Part shown: one piece after another, positions 12,595 to 20,691 of the stretch
Position numbering within the stretch: position 1 is the stretch's first letter
How the letters are laid out: each line of letters opens with the position of its first letter
From: a virus
Length of the DNA stretch: 33,716 nucleotides
IMG/VR virus record: IMGVR_UViG_3300011113_000285
Coordinates: 1-33,716 of that record
Direction: 5' to 3' (one strand)
Notes under the pieces: generated by a model
Databases searched by the model: none
What the model was told of the DNA's origin: nothing
The model's input: only the letters and a program-made list of their open reading frames with translations
Translations under genes and position numbers: made by a program

Positions 12595-12607
12595 TACACT
12601 CCCGCTC

Positions 12608-15574
12608 ATGTGCGGAAGCCGACACGCGTTCTCGCAACAAGACCTCGACCTCAAGCCGACGCAGCAGATGGCCGACAACGCGGCGCGGGGGCTGGAACTC
12701 CGCGAGAAGCACGGCAAGGGCGGCACGTCGGTCGGCGTGGCTCGCGCTCGCGACATCAAGAACCGCGCCAACCTCTCGCCGGAGACCGTCAAGAGGATGC
12801 ACTCGTTCTTCTCTCGTCATCAGGGCAATCAGGCCGGAGGCGAGGACGACGCAGGCTACATTGCGTGGATGCTCTGGGGTGGAGACGCTGGAAAGGCGTG
12901 GAGCGCACGAAAGGCCGCGCAGATCGACAAAAACGAATCGGCCCGGAGGGCCGCAAACATGAACGTCAAATCAAAAACCACGTTTGCTGCCGACCTTGTT
13001 GTACATAAGTTCCCAGATGGGTGGTTGGTCGTGGAAAGGCATTCGGGATTCAGCGGACAAAAGGAACTGGTGTTGACGAAGGCAGGCCAGCAGGGCTTGA
13101 TAGTCGGTTCCATTAGCGAAGCAAAAACTAAACACGACGCACTTACGAACTGGGTTTTTCGCGCTCAGGTAGTAGAAAAGCGACCGAACGAATGGGTGAT
13201 TCAATCCACCACGCAGGACGGAGGATATTCGTTGGGGGGTCGCGGAGGCCAGCCGTTTACTAGCAAAGTCAAAGCAGAGGAAGCATTGAGAAAAATGCAA
13301 GAATCCTATCGGAAAAAGGCTGGCATGAAGCGTGAACGGAACACGTTTGCAAATCCAGCCGCGAGGAAATCAACGATGGCTCTCAATCCCGTCATCACGG
13401 ATGCTCTGAAGTTTCACACCGCAAAGATGAGCGATCTGCTGCGGCAGTTCATCTCGGAGGCAAAGCGGGTTCATGCGACCTACGCCGATCTGGGATGGGC
13501 GGGAAGGGGATTCGATTCCTCTTGGATCTCGGAGCAGCGCGGCATCGTGGATAATGCGATCTCCGCTATGGCTCGCGGAAACGTCGTGGGGGCGAGCAAC
13601 ATCGTCCGGCAATGGGCCGACGAGTTCTTTGGAACCTACGGTCATCACGAACACTCTCGGACCTTGGCGTTCCTTGCGCGAGCGATTGCACGCGAACCTT
13701 CCCATGTTGTCGAACTCGCGAAGGCGCACAAGGTCACTCTGTCCCGGAGTGCAAGGAAGGCAACGATGGCACGCGAACTCATCGGATCCAAGGGCAACAA
13801 GCGGGTCTATCTCGGTGGCCCGGACGGCAGCGGCAAGTACAACGTGTACTTCGTGCAGGTTGCAAGCACGGGCGTCCCCGGTGAAACCCCCGCCGAAGAC
13901 CTGATCGAACTCAAGCAGTTCGCGACGGAGGCGAAGGCGCGTAGCGCGGCGCAGAAGATGCTGTCGAGCCGCCCCGGCGCGAAGGCCGCGATGGGGGATC
14001 AAGACCCTGCAAAGGAACTTCTGCGAGTCCGAATCGGGAGCAGTACTGTTTCCGCAAAGGATTTCATGGACTATGCGAAGCAATATGTTCCCGGCGTGAG
14101 CCGCAGCGATTTTCTGGCGGATGTCATTGAGAAGGTCAATGCCGCATTGCAGCGTCGTGGAGAGTCAATCCGCGCAACAATGCTAGTGCGTGGAAAGGAT
14201 TTCTCCCGCCCCGGTGCGAAGGCGCGGTTCAACGCTGCTTCCGCATGGCTGGCGAAGTATCTGTCCAAGGTCAATGAGTGGTGGCGCGATCACACGGATT
14301 ACCCGACCGACCTCGACGCGAGTTCAGATCGCGGAGACATCGAAGGCGTGCTGGATGACATCGCGGAACATTGTCGTGAGGCCGTGCCGCGTGAGGCAAG
14401 GCCGTCGTGGTACGCTGCAGCGGTGCGCGATATGCAGAAGATCCCGCACGCACGAAAGGCTCACATGAAGAACCATTTCGGAATCGACCGTCCGATGAAT
14501 GTCTCGCAGACCGCTTCCGGCGGCGGCACATGGACGACGAAGACGGAACGCTACGGATCCAAGAAGGCAACCGTCGAGTTCTACAACAAGGGCGGCATGG
14601 TCGGATCCGTGTATCAGGATCCAGACAATCCGCGTCTGTACAAGGCGTTCAGCGAGCCGGATGGACGCGAGATCGCCAGCGGCTCGCGTGATGCGTGCAA
14701 GGCGGCTGTCGAAAAGTTGGCAATGTCCCGCCCCGGCAAGGCAACGATGGCGAAGTTCAAGGTTGGCGACCGCATTGCTTATAAGCCGTTCCCTGCGGAT
14801 ACTGCCGGGGAAATCGTGGAAATCCGTGAGCCGGATTTTGTTGGCGACATTCAACGCCGCCGTTCGGGGCAACGCCTTGAAGTTGAGTACGGCGTTCGGC
14901 AGGCGGGTGGGGCGATCATGTGGATTGACGAGGGCATGGCGGTGAAGGCATCCCGCCCCGGCGCGAAGGCGGTGTTTGAAATCAAGGTTGGCGACCGTGT
15001 GCTAGGTAGCCTTGCTGTCCAAGGCGGTGCTGGAGTGATTGGTACGGTGTTCAAGATCGAAGACGGATACGCGCATATCCACGGAGATCCAAGCGTGGAC
15101 GATGAGCGGTGGGGACGTAAGACCTACAAAGTACCGCTGCGGCTCGTCACGAAGATGTCCCGCCCCGGTGCGAAGGCGCGGTTCGGCGGTATGCGAAACA
15201 TGACGAATGGGCCGTACACCCTGCACTACACCGCATCGGGACTTTACGGCGAACCAACGTGGCGACTGATCGACAAGAACGGCAAGCCCACGAATGCGGT
15301 GGAGCATGACGAGGCGAACGCGAGGGAAATGCTTCGCAAGGCAAACGCTGGAGAGGCGGTGTACATTTCTTCTCGCCCCGGCGCGAAGGCGGCAATGTCC
15401 CGCCCCGGCGAGGCAGAGGCGTTCGCCATCGGCGCGACCTCCGACAGCGCAGATCCTGCAAAGGACGAAGCCCTGACCGCTCTGGCCGCGAAAGTCGGGC
15501 GCGAGCACACCGTCAACCTGTTCAAGCGTTGGAGCGAGGGCAAGGCGAGCATGAACCGCTCGGAAGGAAACTGA
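12608..15574 (+). CDS. 988-aa modular protein with repeated SRPGAKA linkers
   Basis: Residues 1-105 (ARGLELREKHGKGGTSVGVA, NLSPETVKRMHSFFSRHQ, YIAWMLWGGDAGKAW) match a domain I recall from the C-termini of XkdF-like phage proteases and related head proteins. The rest is a chain of about ten different small modules, 50-145 aa each. The linkers between them start at residues 99 (SARKAAQ), 251 (AARKSTM), 378 (LSRSARKATM), 453 (SSRPGAKAAM), 532 (FSRPGAKARF), 614 (HARKAHM), 706 (MSRPGKATM), 781 (ASRPGAKAVF), 850 (MSRPGAKARF), 921 (SSRPGAKAAM) and 930 (MSRPGEAEAF). Modules 715-780 and 791-849 both begin K-x-K-V-G-D-R and look like SH3-like barrels; 463-613 is helical. It lies between terL and the head genes. 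A capsid cargo polyprotein cut by the head protease at 19004 is a hypothesis. No ribosome site is evident at the ATG. Confidence 0.85.
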   Translation: MCGSRHAFSQQDLDLKPTQQMADNAARGLELREKHGKGGTSVGVARARDIKNRANLSPETVKRMHSFFSRHQGNQAGGEDDAGYIAWMLWGGDAGKAWSARKAAQIDKNESARRAANMNVKSKTTFAADLVVHKFPDGWLVVERHSGFSGQKELVLTKAGQQGLIVGSISEAKTKHDALTNWVFRAQVVEKRPNEWVIQSTTQDGGYSLGGRGGQPFTSKVKAEEALRKMQESYRKKAGMKRERNTFANPAARKSTMALNPVITDALKFHTAKMSDLLRQFISEAKRVHATYADLGWAGRGFDSSWISEQRGIVDNAISAMARGNVVGASNIVRQWADEFFGTYGHHEHSRTLAFLARAIAREPSHVVELAKAHKVTLSRSARKATMARELIGSKGNKRVYLGGPDGSGKYNVYFVQVASTGVPGETPAEDLIELKQFATEAKARSAAQKMLSSRPGAKAAMGDQDPAKELLRVRIGSSTVSAKDFMDYAKQYVPGVSRSDFLADVIEKVNAALQRRGESIRATMLVRGKDFSRPGAKARFNAASAWLAKYLSKVNEWWRDHTDYPTDLDASSDRGDIEGVLDDIAEHCREAVPREARPSWYAAAVRDMQKIPHARKAHMKNHFGIDRPMNVSQTASGGGTWTTKTERYGSKKATVEFYNKGGMVGSVYQDPDNPRLYKAFSEPDGREIASGSRDACKAAVEKLAMSRPGKATMAKFKVGDRIAYKPFPADTAGEIVEIREPDFVGDIQRRRSGQRLEVEYGVRQAGGAIMWIDEGMAVKASRPGAKAVFEIKVGDRVLGSLAVQGGAGVIGTVFKIEDGYAHIHGDPSVDDERWGRKTYKVPLRLVTKMSRPGAKARFGGMRNMTNGPYTLHYTASGLYGEPTWRLIDKNGKPTNAVEHDEANAREMLRKANAGEAVYISSRPGAKAAMSRPGEAEAFAIGATSDSADPAKDEALTALAAKVGREHTVNLFKRWSEGKASMNRSEGN
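13964..15424 (+). repeat. Dispersed SRPGAKA-coding DNA repeats
   Basis: About 20-30 bp units coding S-R-P-G-A-K-A-x-[MF], built on CCCGCCCCGGCGCGAAGGC with small changes. They lie at 13964-13993, 14201-14230, 14723-14749, 14948-14977, 15155-15184, 15368-15397 and 15395-15424. More diverged relatives (ARKATM type) are at 12902, 13358, 13739 and 14447. Near-identity at the DNA level between unrelated modules points to recent duplication or to recombination between linkers. Confidence 0.85.
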
Positions 15575-15575
15575 C

Positions 15576-16430
15576 ATGAGCACCGCAGGCAACACACCGA
15601 ACTTCATCGCCGCTAATCAGATTCTTCCGTTTCGCACCGTGAAGATGCAAGACGGGAATTCGTTTTCAGTCAGGCCTTTTGCATCAGCGGATACCCGCGA
15701 TGCGATGATCGGTGTCACGGATGGCAGCGTTCGCGGTTTCCGTAGCAGTTTGCACGCCGAACCGGGCGATCCTGTCGTGTTGCAGAACGGCGAGTTCGTG
15801 CAACTAACCTGTGCAAGCGCATCGGTGATTGCTGCAGGTGATCTGTTGGATTCGGATGCCAATGGCGCGGTTTATCCGCTTACGCCGGACGTAACGATTG
15901 GAACAACCAGAGCGCATTTCGTCGCGTGCGAGAACGCGCAGTACGGTGAGGTGTTCTGGGCGAAGCGGATTGGCGCGTACGAGGAGCGGTCTGTTCAAGG
16001 GGATTTGGTTTATGCGGGAGCACAGACGGCCCAGACGGAGAATGCAACCCCGGTGCTTCTAGACCTCAATCTTTCGTTTGGATCTCGGGCGGCAGCGTTG
16101 GGATTCGCTCAGTCTTTCTCAACATTTGGATTTCAGGCAATCGTCACAGGATCGACTGCTACGAGTCAAATCTGCGGCGCGTACCTGTTCCAAGGTTTGA
16201 TTCGGGGACCGGGAAATGCTGGCGGTATCGCGTTTGACAATCCGCAGGTAATCGTCGCATCGACCAAGACGGTTCTTGGAGAAACTAACGCGGCACTCAA
16301 CTGCAACCTCGTCATAAACTCATCTACGGGTTGGTCTTCGTTTGAACTGATTGGGCTTGCTGCAACGACGATGCGCTGGACTTTCAGCGCCAACGTCTCC
16401 GTGATGGGAAGCACGTCAGGTACGTTCTGA
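15576..16430 (+). CDS. Capsid decoration-like protein with extra C-terminal domain
   Basis: 284 aa, ATG at 15576 after GGAAGG, one base past the previous stop. Residues about 1-110 share a pattern with the small decoration protein at 20263: I-[LN]-PFR at the start, then GVTDGSV, then a stretch ending LLxSDANG. The C-terminal half (about 140-284) is a separate Ser/Thr/Gly-rich beta domain (LDLNLSFGSR, FELIGLAATTMRWTFSANV) as in head-fibre or jelly-roll spikes. It is probably a minor head decoration or fibre. Head location is inferred from the shared domain and from the portal gene directly after it (TGATG overlap). Confidence 0.7.
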   Translation: MSTAGNTPNFIAANQILPFRTVKMQDGNSFSVRPFASADTRDAMIGVTDGSVRGFRSSLHAEPGDPVVLQNGEFVQLTCASASVIAAGDLLDSDANGAVYPLTPDVTIGTTRAHFVACENAQYGEVFWAKRIGAYEERSVQGDLVYAGAQTAQTENATPVLLDLNLSFGSRAAALGFAQSFSTFGFQAIVTGSTATSQICGAYLFQGLIRGPGNAGGIAFDNPQVIVASTKTVLGETNAALNCNLVINSSTGWSSFELIGLAATTMRWTFSANVSVMGSTSGTF

Positions 16431-17884
16431 TGTCGCAGGCATCCGACAATCCTCTCACGAACGGGTTGCCCCCGGAAAAGCGACCGCGCAAGCCGCTCAA
16501 GCCTCCGGTCGAGCGCGGCATCACGCAGCCGCTCGCTACGGCGGTCGAACTTCAGCGGTCGTTTTTTACGACAGCGGACAAACTGCTCCGCAACTCGTCG
16601 CTCGCATACAGGCTGAATCCGCAGTATCAGCAGATGATGCGTGCGGACGCGGACATCGAAGGTGTCCTACGGTCGCTACAGGTCACGCTGGCATCGTTGG
16701 AATGGACGGTCACGTGCGACGACGAGAAGAACGAGAAGGCCAAGCAGTACGCGGAGAGGATCGGTGCGATCTTCGCTGCGATGCCGCGTCGGTCGGACTT
16801 CGTGCGAGCGATGCATGAAGCGGTCTGGTACGGCAACGCTGCGTGCAACATCGTATACATGAAGGATCCGCGTCTCGGCGTGGCGGTGCGCGAGTGGTTC
16901 CCGTTCCACCCGGACACGCTTGCGTACGACCAGCGCGGCAACCTCGCGATGCGCGTCGGCGCGGACTACTCCGCGCACGGGCCGTCGTCGCAGAACATCG
17001 GCTTCGATTCCCGCGTTCACATTTTCACCGAAGCGGAGCGCAAGGCGATCATCCTGCACCGGGTGTTCATCAACGCGCCGGACTTCAACGATCCAAACAG
17101 CACGGAGTCGATCTACCGTGGCGTCGGAGCGCGTGACGTGTGCTGGTTCATGTGGCTCGCGAAGCAGGAGATTTTGCAGGACGCGATCACCTACGCGGAA
17201 CGCTACGCGATGGGGATTCGCGTCGGCTACTACCCGCTCGGACAGGATCAGGGTCGGACGATGATGGAGAACGTCCTCTCCAACCTGACGAACGACAACA
17301 GCGTGCTGTTGCCGCAGAGCGGGACGGAGAAAATCTACGACATCGACATCAAGGAGCCGAACGCGGGTCGCGCTCAAGTCTTCATGGAACTCGTCAACTG
17401 GTTCAGCGGCAAGATCAAGGAGGCGATCCTTGGTCAGAGCCTGAGCAGCGAGACGGGCAGTACCGGACTCGGATCCGGGGTCGCCAGCCTGCACGCCGAC
17501 ACGCTGTCGCGCATCATCCGGTATCACGCAGACGCGCTCGCGGACAGCATGACCTGCGATTTCGTTCGCGTCGTCGCAAGGATGCTCGGAGCCTCCGACG
17601 AGGAGGCGAGCCTCCTGCGATTTGAGTTCGCGCCGGAGCGCCCCGACCCGAAGGAGCGCCTTGAGGCGATCAAGGCGTTCGTGGAACTCGGAGGTCGCGT
17701 GGCGGAATCCGAAGTTCGCGACCTGCTCGGCCTGTCTGCGCCCTCCGAAGGCGAGCGGACGCTCGGCGGCGGGTCGGGCGAGCCGACGACCGTGGCCGGA
17801 TGGCTGGAGTCGGGGCAAGCCCCCGAAGGTCAGCCTCCCGCGCCGGACGCGCCCAGAGCCTTCCAGCGGCGTTCTCTCTGGTAA
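16430..17884 (+). CDS. Portal protein (DUF935, Mu gp29-like)
   Basis: 484 aa, ATG at 16430 within the previous stop (TGATG). The portal is the dodecameric ring at the head vertex through which DNA is packaged. The DUF935 pattern is clear: MMRADADIEGVLRSLQVTL and WTVTCDD near residues 68-100. There follow a stem region (FVRAMHEAVWYGNAACNIVY, WFPFHPDTLAYD) and the hallmark IKEAILGQSLSSETGSTG with ADTLSRIIRYHADALADSM in the last third. The Gly/Pro-rich tail after 435 is probably flexible. Next gene overlaps by one base (TAATG), the usual Mu-like order portal then gpF. Confidence 0.93.
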   Translation: MSQASDNPLTNGLPPEKRPRKPLKPPVERGITQPLATAVELQRSFFTTADKLLRNSSLAYRLNPQYQQMMRADADIEGVLRSLQVTLASLEWTVTCDDEKNEKAKQYAERIGAIFAAMPRRSDFVRAMHEAVWYGNAACNIVYMKDPRLGVAVREWFPFHPDTLAYDQRGNLAMRVGADYSAHGPSSQNIGFDSRVHIFTEAERKAIILHRVFINAPDFNDPNSTESIYRGVGARDVCWFMWLAKQEILQDAITYAERYAMGIRVGYYPLGQDQGRTMMENVLSNLTNDNSVLLPQSGTEKIYDIDIKEPNAGRAQVFMELVNWFSGKIKEAILGQSLSSETGSTGLGSGVASLHADTLSRIIRYHADALADSMTCDFVRVVARMLGASDEEASLLRFEFAPERPDPKERLEAIKAFVELGGRVAESEVRDLLGLSAPSEGERTLGGGSGEPTTVAGWLESGQAPEGQPPAPDAPRAFQRRSLW

Positions 17885-18999
17885 TGGCCTCTCAACCCTT
17901 TCCAGCCGTAGCAACGCTCCTGAAGGCCGGGGAAGCCGCCTATCGCGCAGCGGTGGCCCTACAGGTGCAGAACCGCGACAGCACGGAGGAATGGGATTCG
18001 TGGGAACAAGTGACAGCAGCCCTGCTGCTGGTGTCATGGGCGGAAGGCGCAGCCGCGACCCTCAAGGCGGCGGGAGCGAACGTCCCCATGCCGGAACCCC
18101 GGATCACGTTCGTCCGATTGGATGAGCGGGTGCGAGTCGGGGATGCCGCGCTTGACGTGGCGATGCGGTTTGACCCCGGCCCGGCTCGCGAGGTCGTGGA
18201 GCGATACGTCCGGCTGCTGCCGATGACTCGCGAACGATGGGACGCGCTGATCGAACACGCGCTGCAGGCGGCAGGCGAGATGCGCGACGACGAGGCCGCG
18301 AACGCTCTGGAGGCGATTCTGGAGCGCAGCCCGGCCCTCCGCGCTCTGGTGCAGGGCAAGCCTCAGCCCCGGAAGGGGACGCTTCCTCGCGAGGTCGAGG
18401 TGCGCCGCACCCCGGGGGTGCAGGCAGCGGTGCAGGGATCGTGGTTCGTGACGGGAATGACGCAGGAGCAGGTTGAGGAAACGCGGGATCTGCTGGCAAA
18501 GACCATTCGGGGAGAGGTCACGCAGTCGGTCGCGGGTAAGCGGCTGGAGCGGCTGGGGGTCGGGGACTTCGTGGAGCAGGCCACGCTCGCGACCGGAACC
18601 GACCTGACCGCAGCACGGCTGGAGACGGTTTTCCGCACCAATTTGAATCGGGCGCAGACGCAGGGTCGGCTTGACATCTGCCGGGATCCAGTTGTCAAGA
18701 AGTTCGTTCCATTGATGCGGTTCAACGCGACGAGGGATCGGCGCACCCGTGACACCCATCGGCAGATGGACGGATTCATCGCGACGACCGATCAGATCGA
18801 CTCGTACGGGATCCCGGCCCCGCTGGGATACAACTGCCGATGCAGTTGGTCGCCCGTTTCGATTGCGAAGGCGTTTGCTGCAGGCTGGTGCGACGAGGAC
18901 GGAAATCCCGACCTTGAGGCGATCCGCAGACACAACGGGCAGCGGCAGACATTGATTGACAAAGGTCTGGTTCCCGATCCCGGATTTATTAGTGGCTGA
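17884..18999 (+). CDS. Mu F-like / SPP1 gp7-like minor head protein
   Basis: 371 aa, ATG at 17884 overlapping the portal stop; the frame is open upstream within the portal gene but the TAATG junction fits. The last 170 residues carry the Mu F signature: ETVFRTNLNRAQTQGR, RFNATRDRRTRDTHRQMDGF, YGIPAPLGYNCRCSW. Proteins of this family sit inside the head near the portal and are needed for assembly and often for DNA ejection. The N-terminal 200 residues are helical and specific to this phage. Confidence 0.92.
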   Translation: MASQPFPAVATLLKAGEAAYRAAVALQVQNRDSTEEWDSWEQVTAALLLVSWAEGAAATLKAAGANVPMPEPRITFVRLDERVRVGDAALDVAMRFDPGPAREVVERYVRLLPMTRERWDALIEHALQAAGEMRDDEAANALEAILERSPALRALVQGKPQPRKGTLPREVEVRRTPGVQAAVQGSWFVTGMTQEQVEETRDLLAKTIRGEVTQSVAGKRLERLGVGDFVEQATLATGTDLTAARLETVFRTNLNRAQTQGRLDICRDPVVKKFVPLMRFNATRDRRTRDTHRQMDGFIATTDQIDSYGIPAPLGYNCRCSWSPVSIAKAFAAGWCDEDGNPDLEAIRRHNGQRQTLIDKGLVPDPGFISG

Positions 19000-19003
19000 T
19001 ACG

Positions 19004-20251
19004 ATGCACGCGCAAATGTCCCAACCATCTCACCGGATCACCGACGCAGGAGACAAGGTCGTCATTCACGATCTTGAGGTCTTCTGCGCGTACGACCCGA
19101 CCATCGACGGCGATCACGACGAGGAACTGAAGGCGTTCACCAACGAGCGCGTGCAGGACATCGTGGACAGCACGCAGCGGTACATGGAAAAGGGTTCCTT
19201 CCCAAGACTAGTGGTCATGCACGAACGCGATGGAAAGGAACCGAAGTCCTCCGTCGGTCGGTTCACGCACATCGCGTATCAGGATCGCGATGGTGTCGGC
19301 TACATCGTCGGTGACTGCGAGGTCGAGCGCAGCGTGTTCGACAAGTTGCTGGCTACGAACGCATTCCCGCGCCGCAGCGCGGAAATCTGGCAGGATCACA
19401 ACCATCTATCTGAGGTCGCGCTGTTGGGTCGAGAGACTCCGCGCAGGCCGCTTCCCGACACGCATTTCGCTCGCAAGGGCGAGCGCGTGACCTTCAGCAG
19501 ATCACTCCGCTTCGACATGGGGACGGTCGGCGGCGGTCTATCGACTTTCGTCCCCGGAACGGAAAAAACCAAGATGGCAGACAACGACATCCGAAGCGAG
19601 ATGTCCGCGCTGAAGGCATCGCTGGAGGAACTCGCTAGCGAGTTCAAGAAGCGGTTTGCCGACGAGGCGGACGACAAGGACGAGATGATGTATCACGAAC
19701 GCGAGGAGAACGACATCAAGGAGACGATGGACGCGGACGATATGCTCGCGCAGCAGTTCGCGGAGGAGGAGGGCGATGGCGATGGCATCCACATCGACAT
19801 TGATTCCCACGGCGACGAGGACGAGGACGAGGACGAGGAAGAGGTCGATCAGATGCTCACGGCAAGCCGCCGTGGTCGTCCCGATGTCTTCGCTCTCCGT
19901 CGCGAGAACCGCCGCATGGCGCGTGAACTCGCGGAGATCCGCGCCGAACTCAGCCGCGAGAAGTTCAGCCGCGAACTCGACGCGATGGAGCAGGAGGGAT
20001 ATCGCATCCCGACCGACCGTCGTCCGCAACTCATCTCCGAACTGTCCGCGAGCGTCGATCCCGCCGCTCTGCTCGACACTTGGCGCGAACTCTTCGCACG
20101 CGACCCGATGGGTGTTCGCATCGACATGAGCCGCGCCAAACTTCCCGAAAGCGACATCGACTCCCGCCAGATCGGTGATCTCGTCCGCGAGTTCGCCGGG
20201 AAGCCGGAGGAGTTCCGCAAGGCAATCAACAACCGCATGAAGCAGCGGTAA
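19004..20251 (+). CDS. Prohead protease-scaffold fusion
   Basis: 415 aa from the ATG at 19004; a TTG at 18956 also lies in frame but inside the previous gene. Residues 1-160 resemble the Mu I / phage prohead protease type: FTNERVQDIVDSTQRY, LVVMHERDGKEP with a conserved His, VGDCEV, then RRSAEIWQDHNHLSEVALLG with Ser and a second His region. After about residue 180 comes a scaffold region: TVGGGLSTFVPGT, a helix, a very acidic run (DEDEDEDEEE near 275) and long coiled-coil helices (RRENRRMARELAEIRAELSR) to a basic C-terminus. Scaffold would assemble the capsid and be removed by the protease. Exact catalytic residues are not certain. Confidence 0.82.
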   Translation: MHAQMSQPSHRITDAGDKVVIHDLEVFCAYDPTIDGDHDEELKAFTNERVQDIVDSTQRYMEKGSFPRLVVMHERDGKEPKSSVGRFTHIAYQDRDGVGYIVGDCEVERSVFDKLLATNAFPRRSAEIWQDHNHLSEVALLGRETPRRPLPDTHFARKGERVTFSRSLRFDMGTVGGGLSTFVPGTEKTKMADNDIRSEMSALKASLEELASEFKKRFADEADDKDEMMYHEREENDIKETMDADDMLAQQFAEEEGDGDGIHIDIDSHGDEDEDEDEEEVDQMLTASRRGRPDVFALRRENRRMARELAEIRAELSREKFSRELDAMEQEGYRIPTDRRPQLISELSASVDPAALLDTWRELFARDPMGVRIDMSRAKLPESDIDSRQIGDLVREFAGKPEEFRKAINNRMKQR

Positions 20252-20262
20252 GGAAAAAAAAC

Positions 20263-20655
20263 ATGGCAGACTTCGGATTCACTCCCAATCTCACCGCAAG
20301 CGGAACGATCAATCCGTTCCGCTTCGTGGAACTCAACACCGGAAACCCGTTCACCGGGCAGTCGGCAAACGCCGCGTCCGACAACATTCTTGGCGTTACG
20401 GACGGCAGCGTGTATCAGTACGATCAGACCGCACACGCGATTGCTGGCCGTCAGATCACGCTGCAGCCGTCCAACACCGTGCAGGTGCAACTTGGATCTG
20501 GCGGCGCGAGTATCGCAAACCTGCTGACCTCCGACGCAAACGGCAGGGCCGTCGTCGGAACCCAATCGCAGGTGTGCTACTACATCGCGCTGGAGGCTGG
20601 CAGCGAGGATGAAATCATCCGCGCATTCCGAATCGGCACTCGCGTCGTTCCGTGA
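20263..20655 (+). CDS. Small capsid decoration protein
   Basis: 130 aa, ATG at 20263 after AAGGAAA, between the scaffold and capsid genes, the usual site of lambda D-like or head-stabilising proteins. Gly, Ala and Thr-rich, beta-type, with GVTDGSV (residues about 46-52) and LLTSDANGRAVV (about 86-97). The first half of the protein at 15576 shares both. It would trim or stabilise the capsid surface. Confidence 0.78.
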   Translation: MADFGFTPNLTASGTINPFRFVELNTGNPFTGQSANAASDNILGVTDGSVYQYDQTAHAIAGRQITLQPSNTVQVQLGSGGASIANLLTSDANGRAVVGTQSQVCYYIALEAGSEDEIIRAFRIGTRVVP

Positions 20656-20691
20656 TCGTTCACCCCTGATTCCTAGAAGGGACTTTCAAAC

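Noticed and set aside
12590-12598. TACACT as a -10 box for the 988-aa gene
   Set aside because: No -35 at a suitable distance; TTGGCA lies about 32 bases upstream, too far.
13964-15424. CRISPR-like array from the regularly recurring SRPGAKA repeats
   Set aside because: The repeats are in one open reading frame, are spaced about 180-525 bp apart and encode a conserved peptide, so they are protein linkers.
16676-18037. 453-aa minus-strand frame opposite the portal gene
   Set aside because: Arg-rich antisense of the DUF935 portal, which is unmistakable on the plus strand; typical of high-GC DNA.
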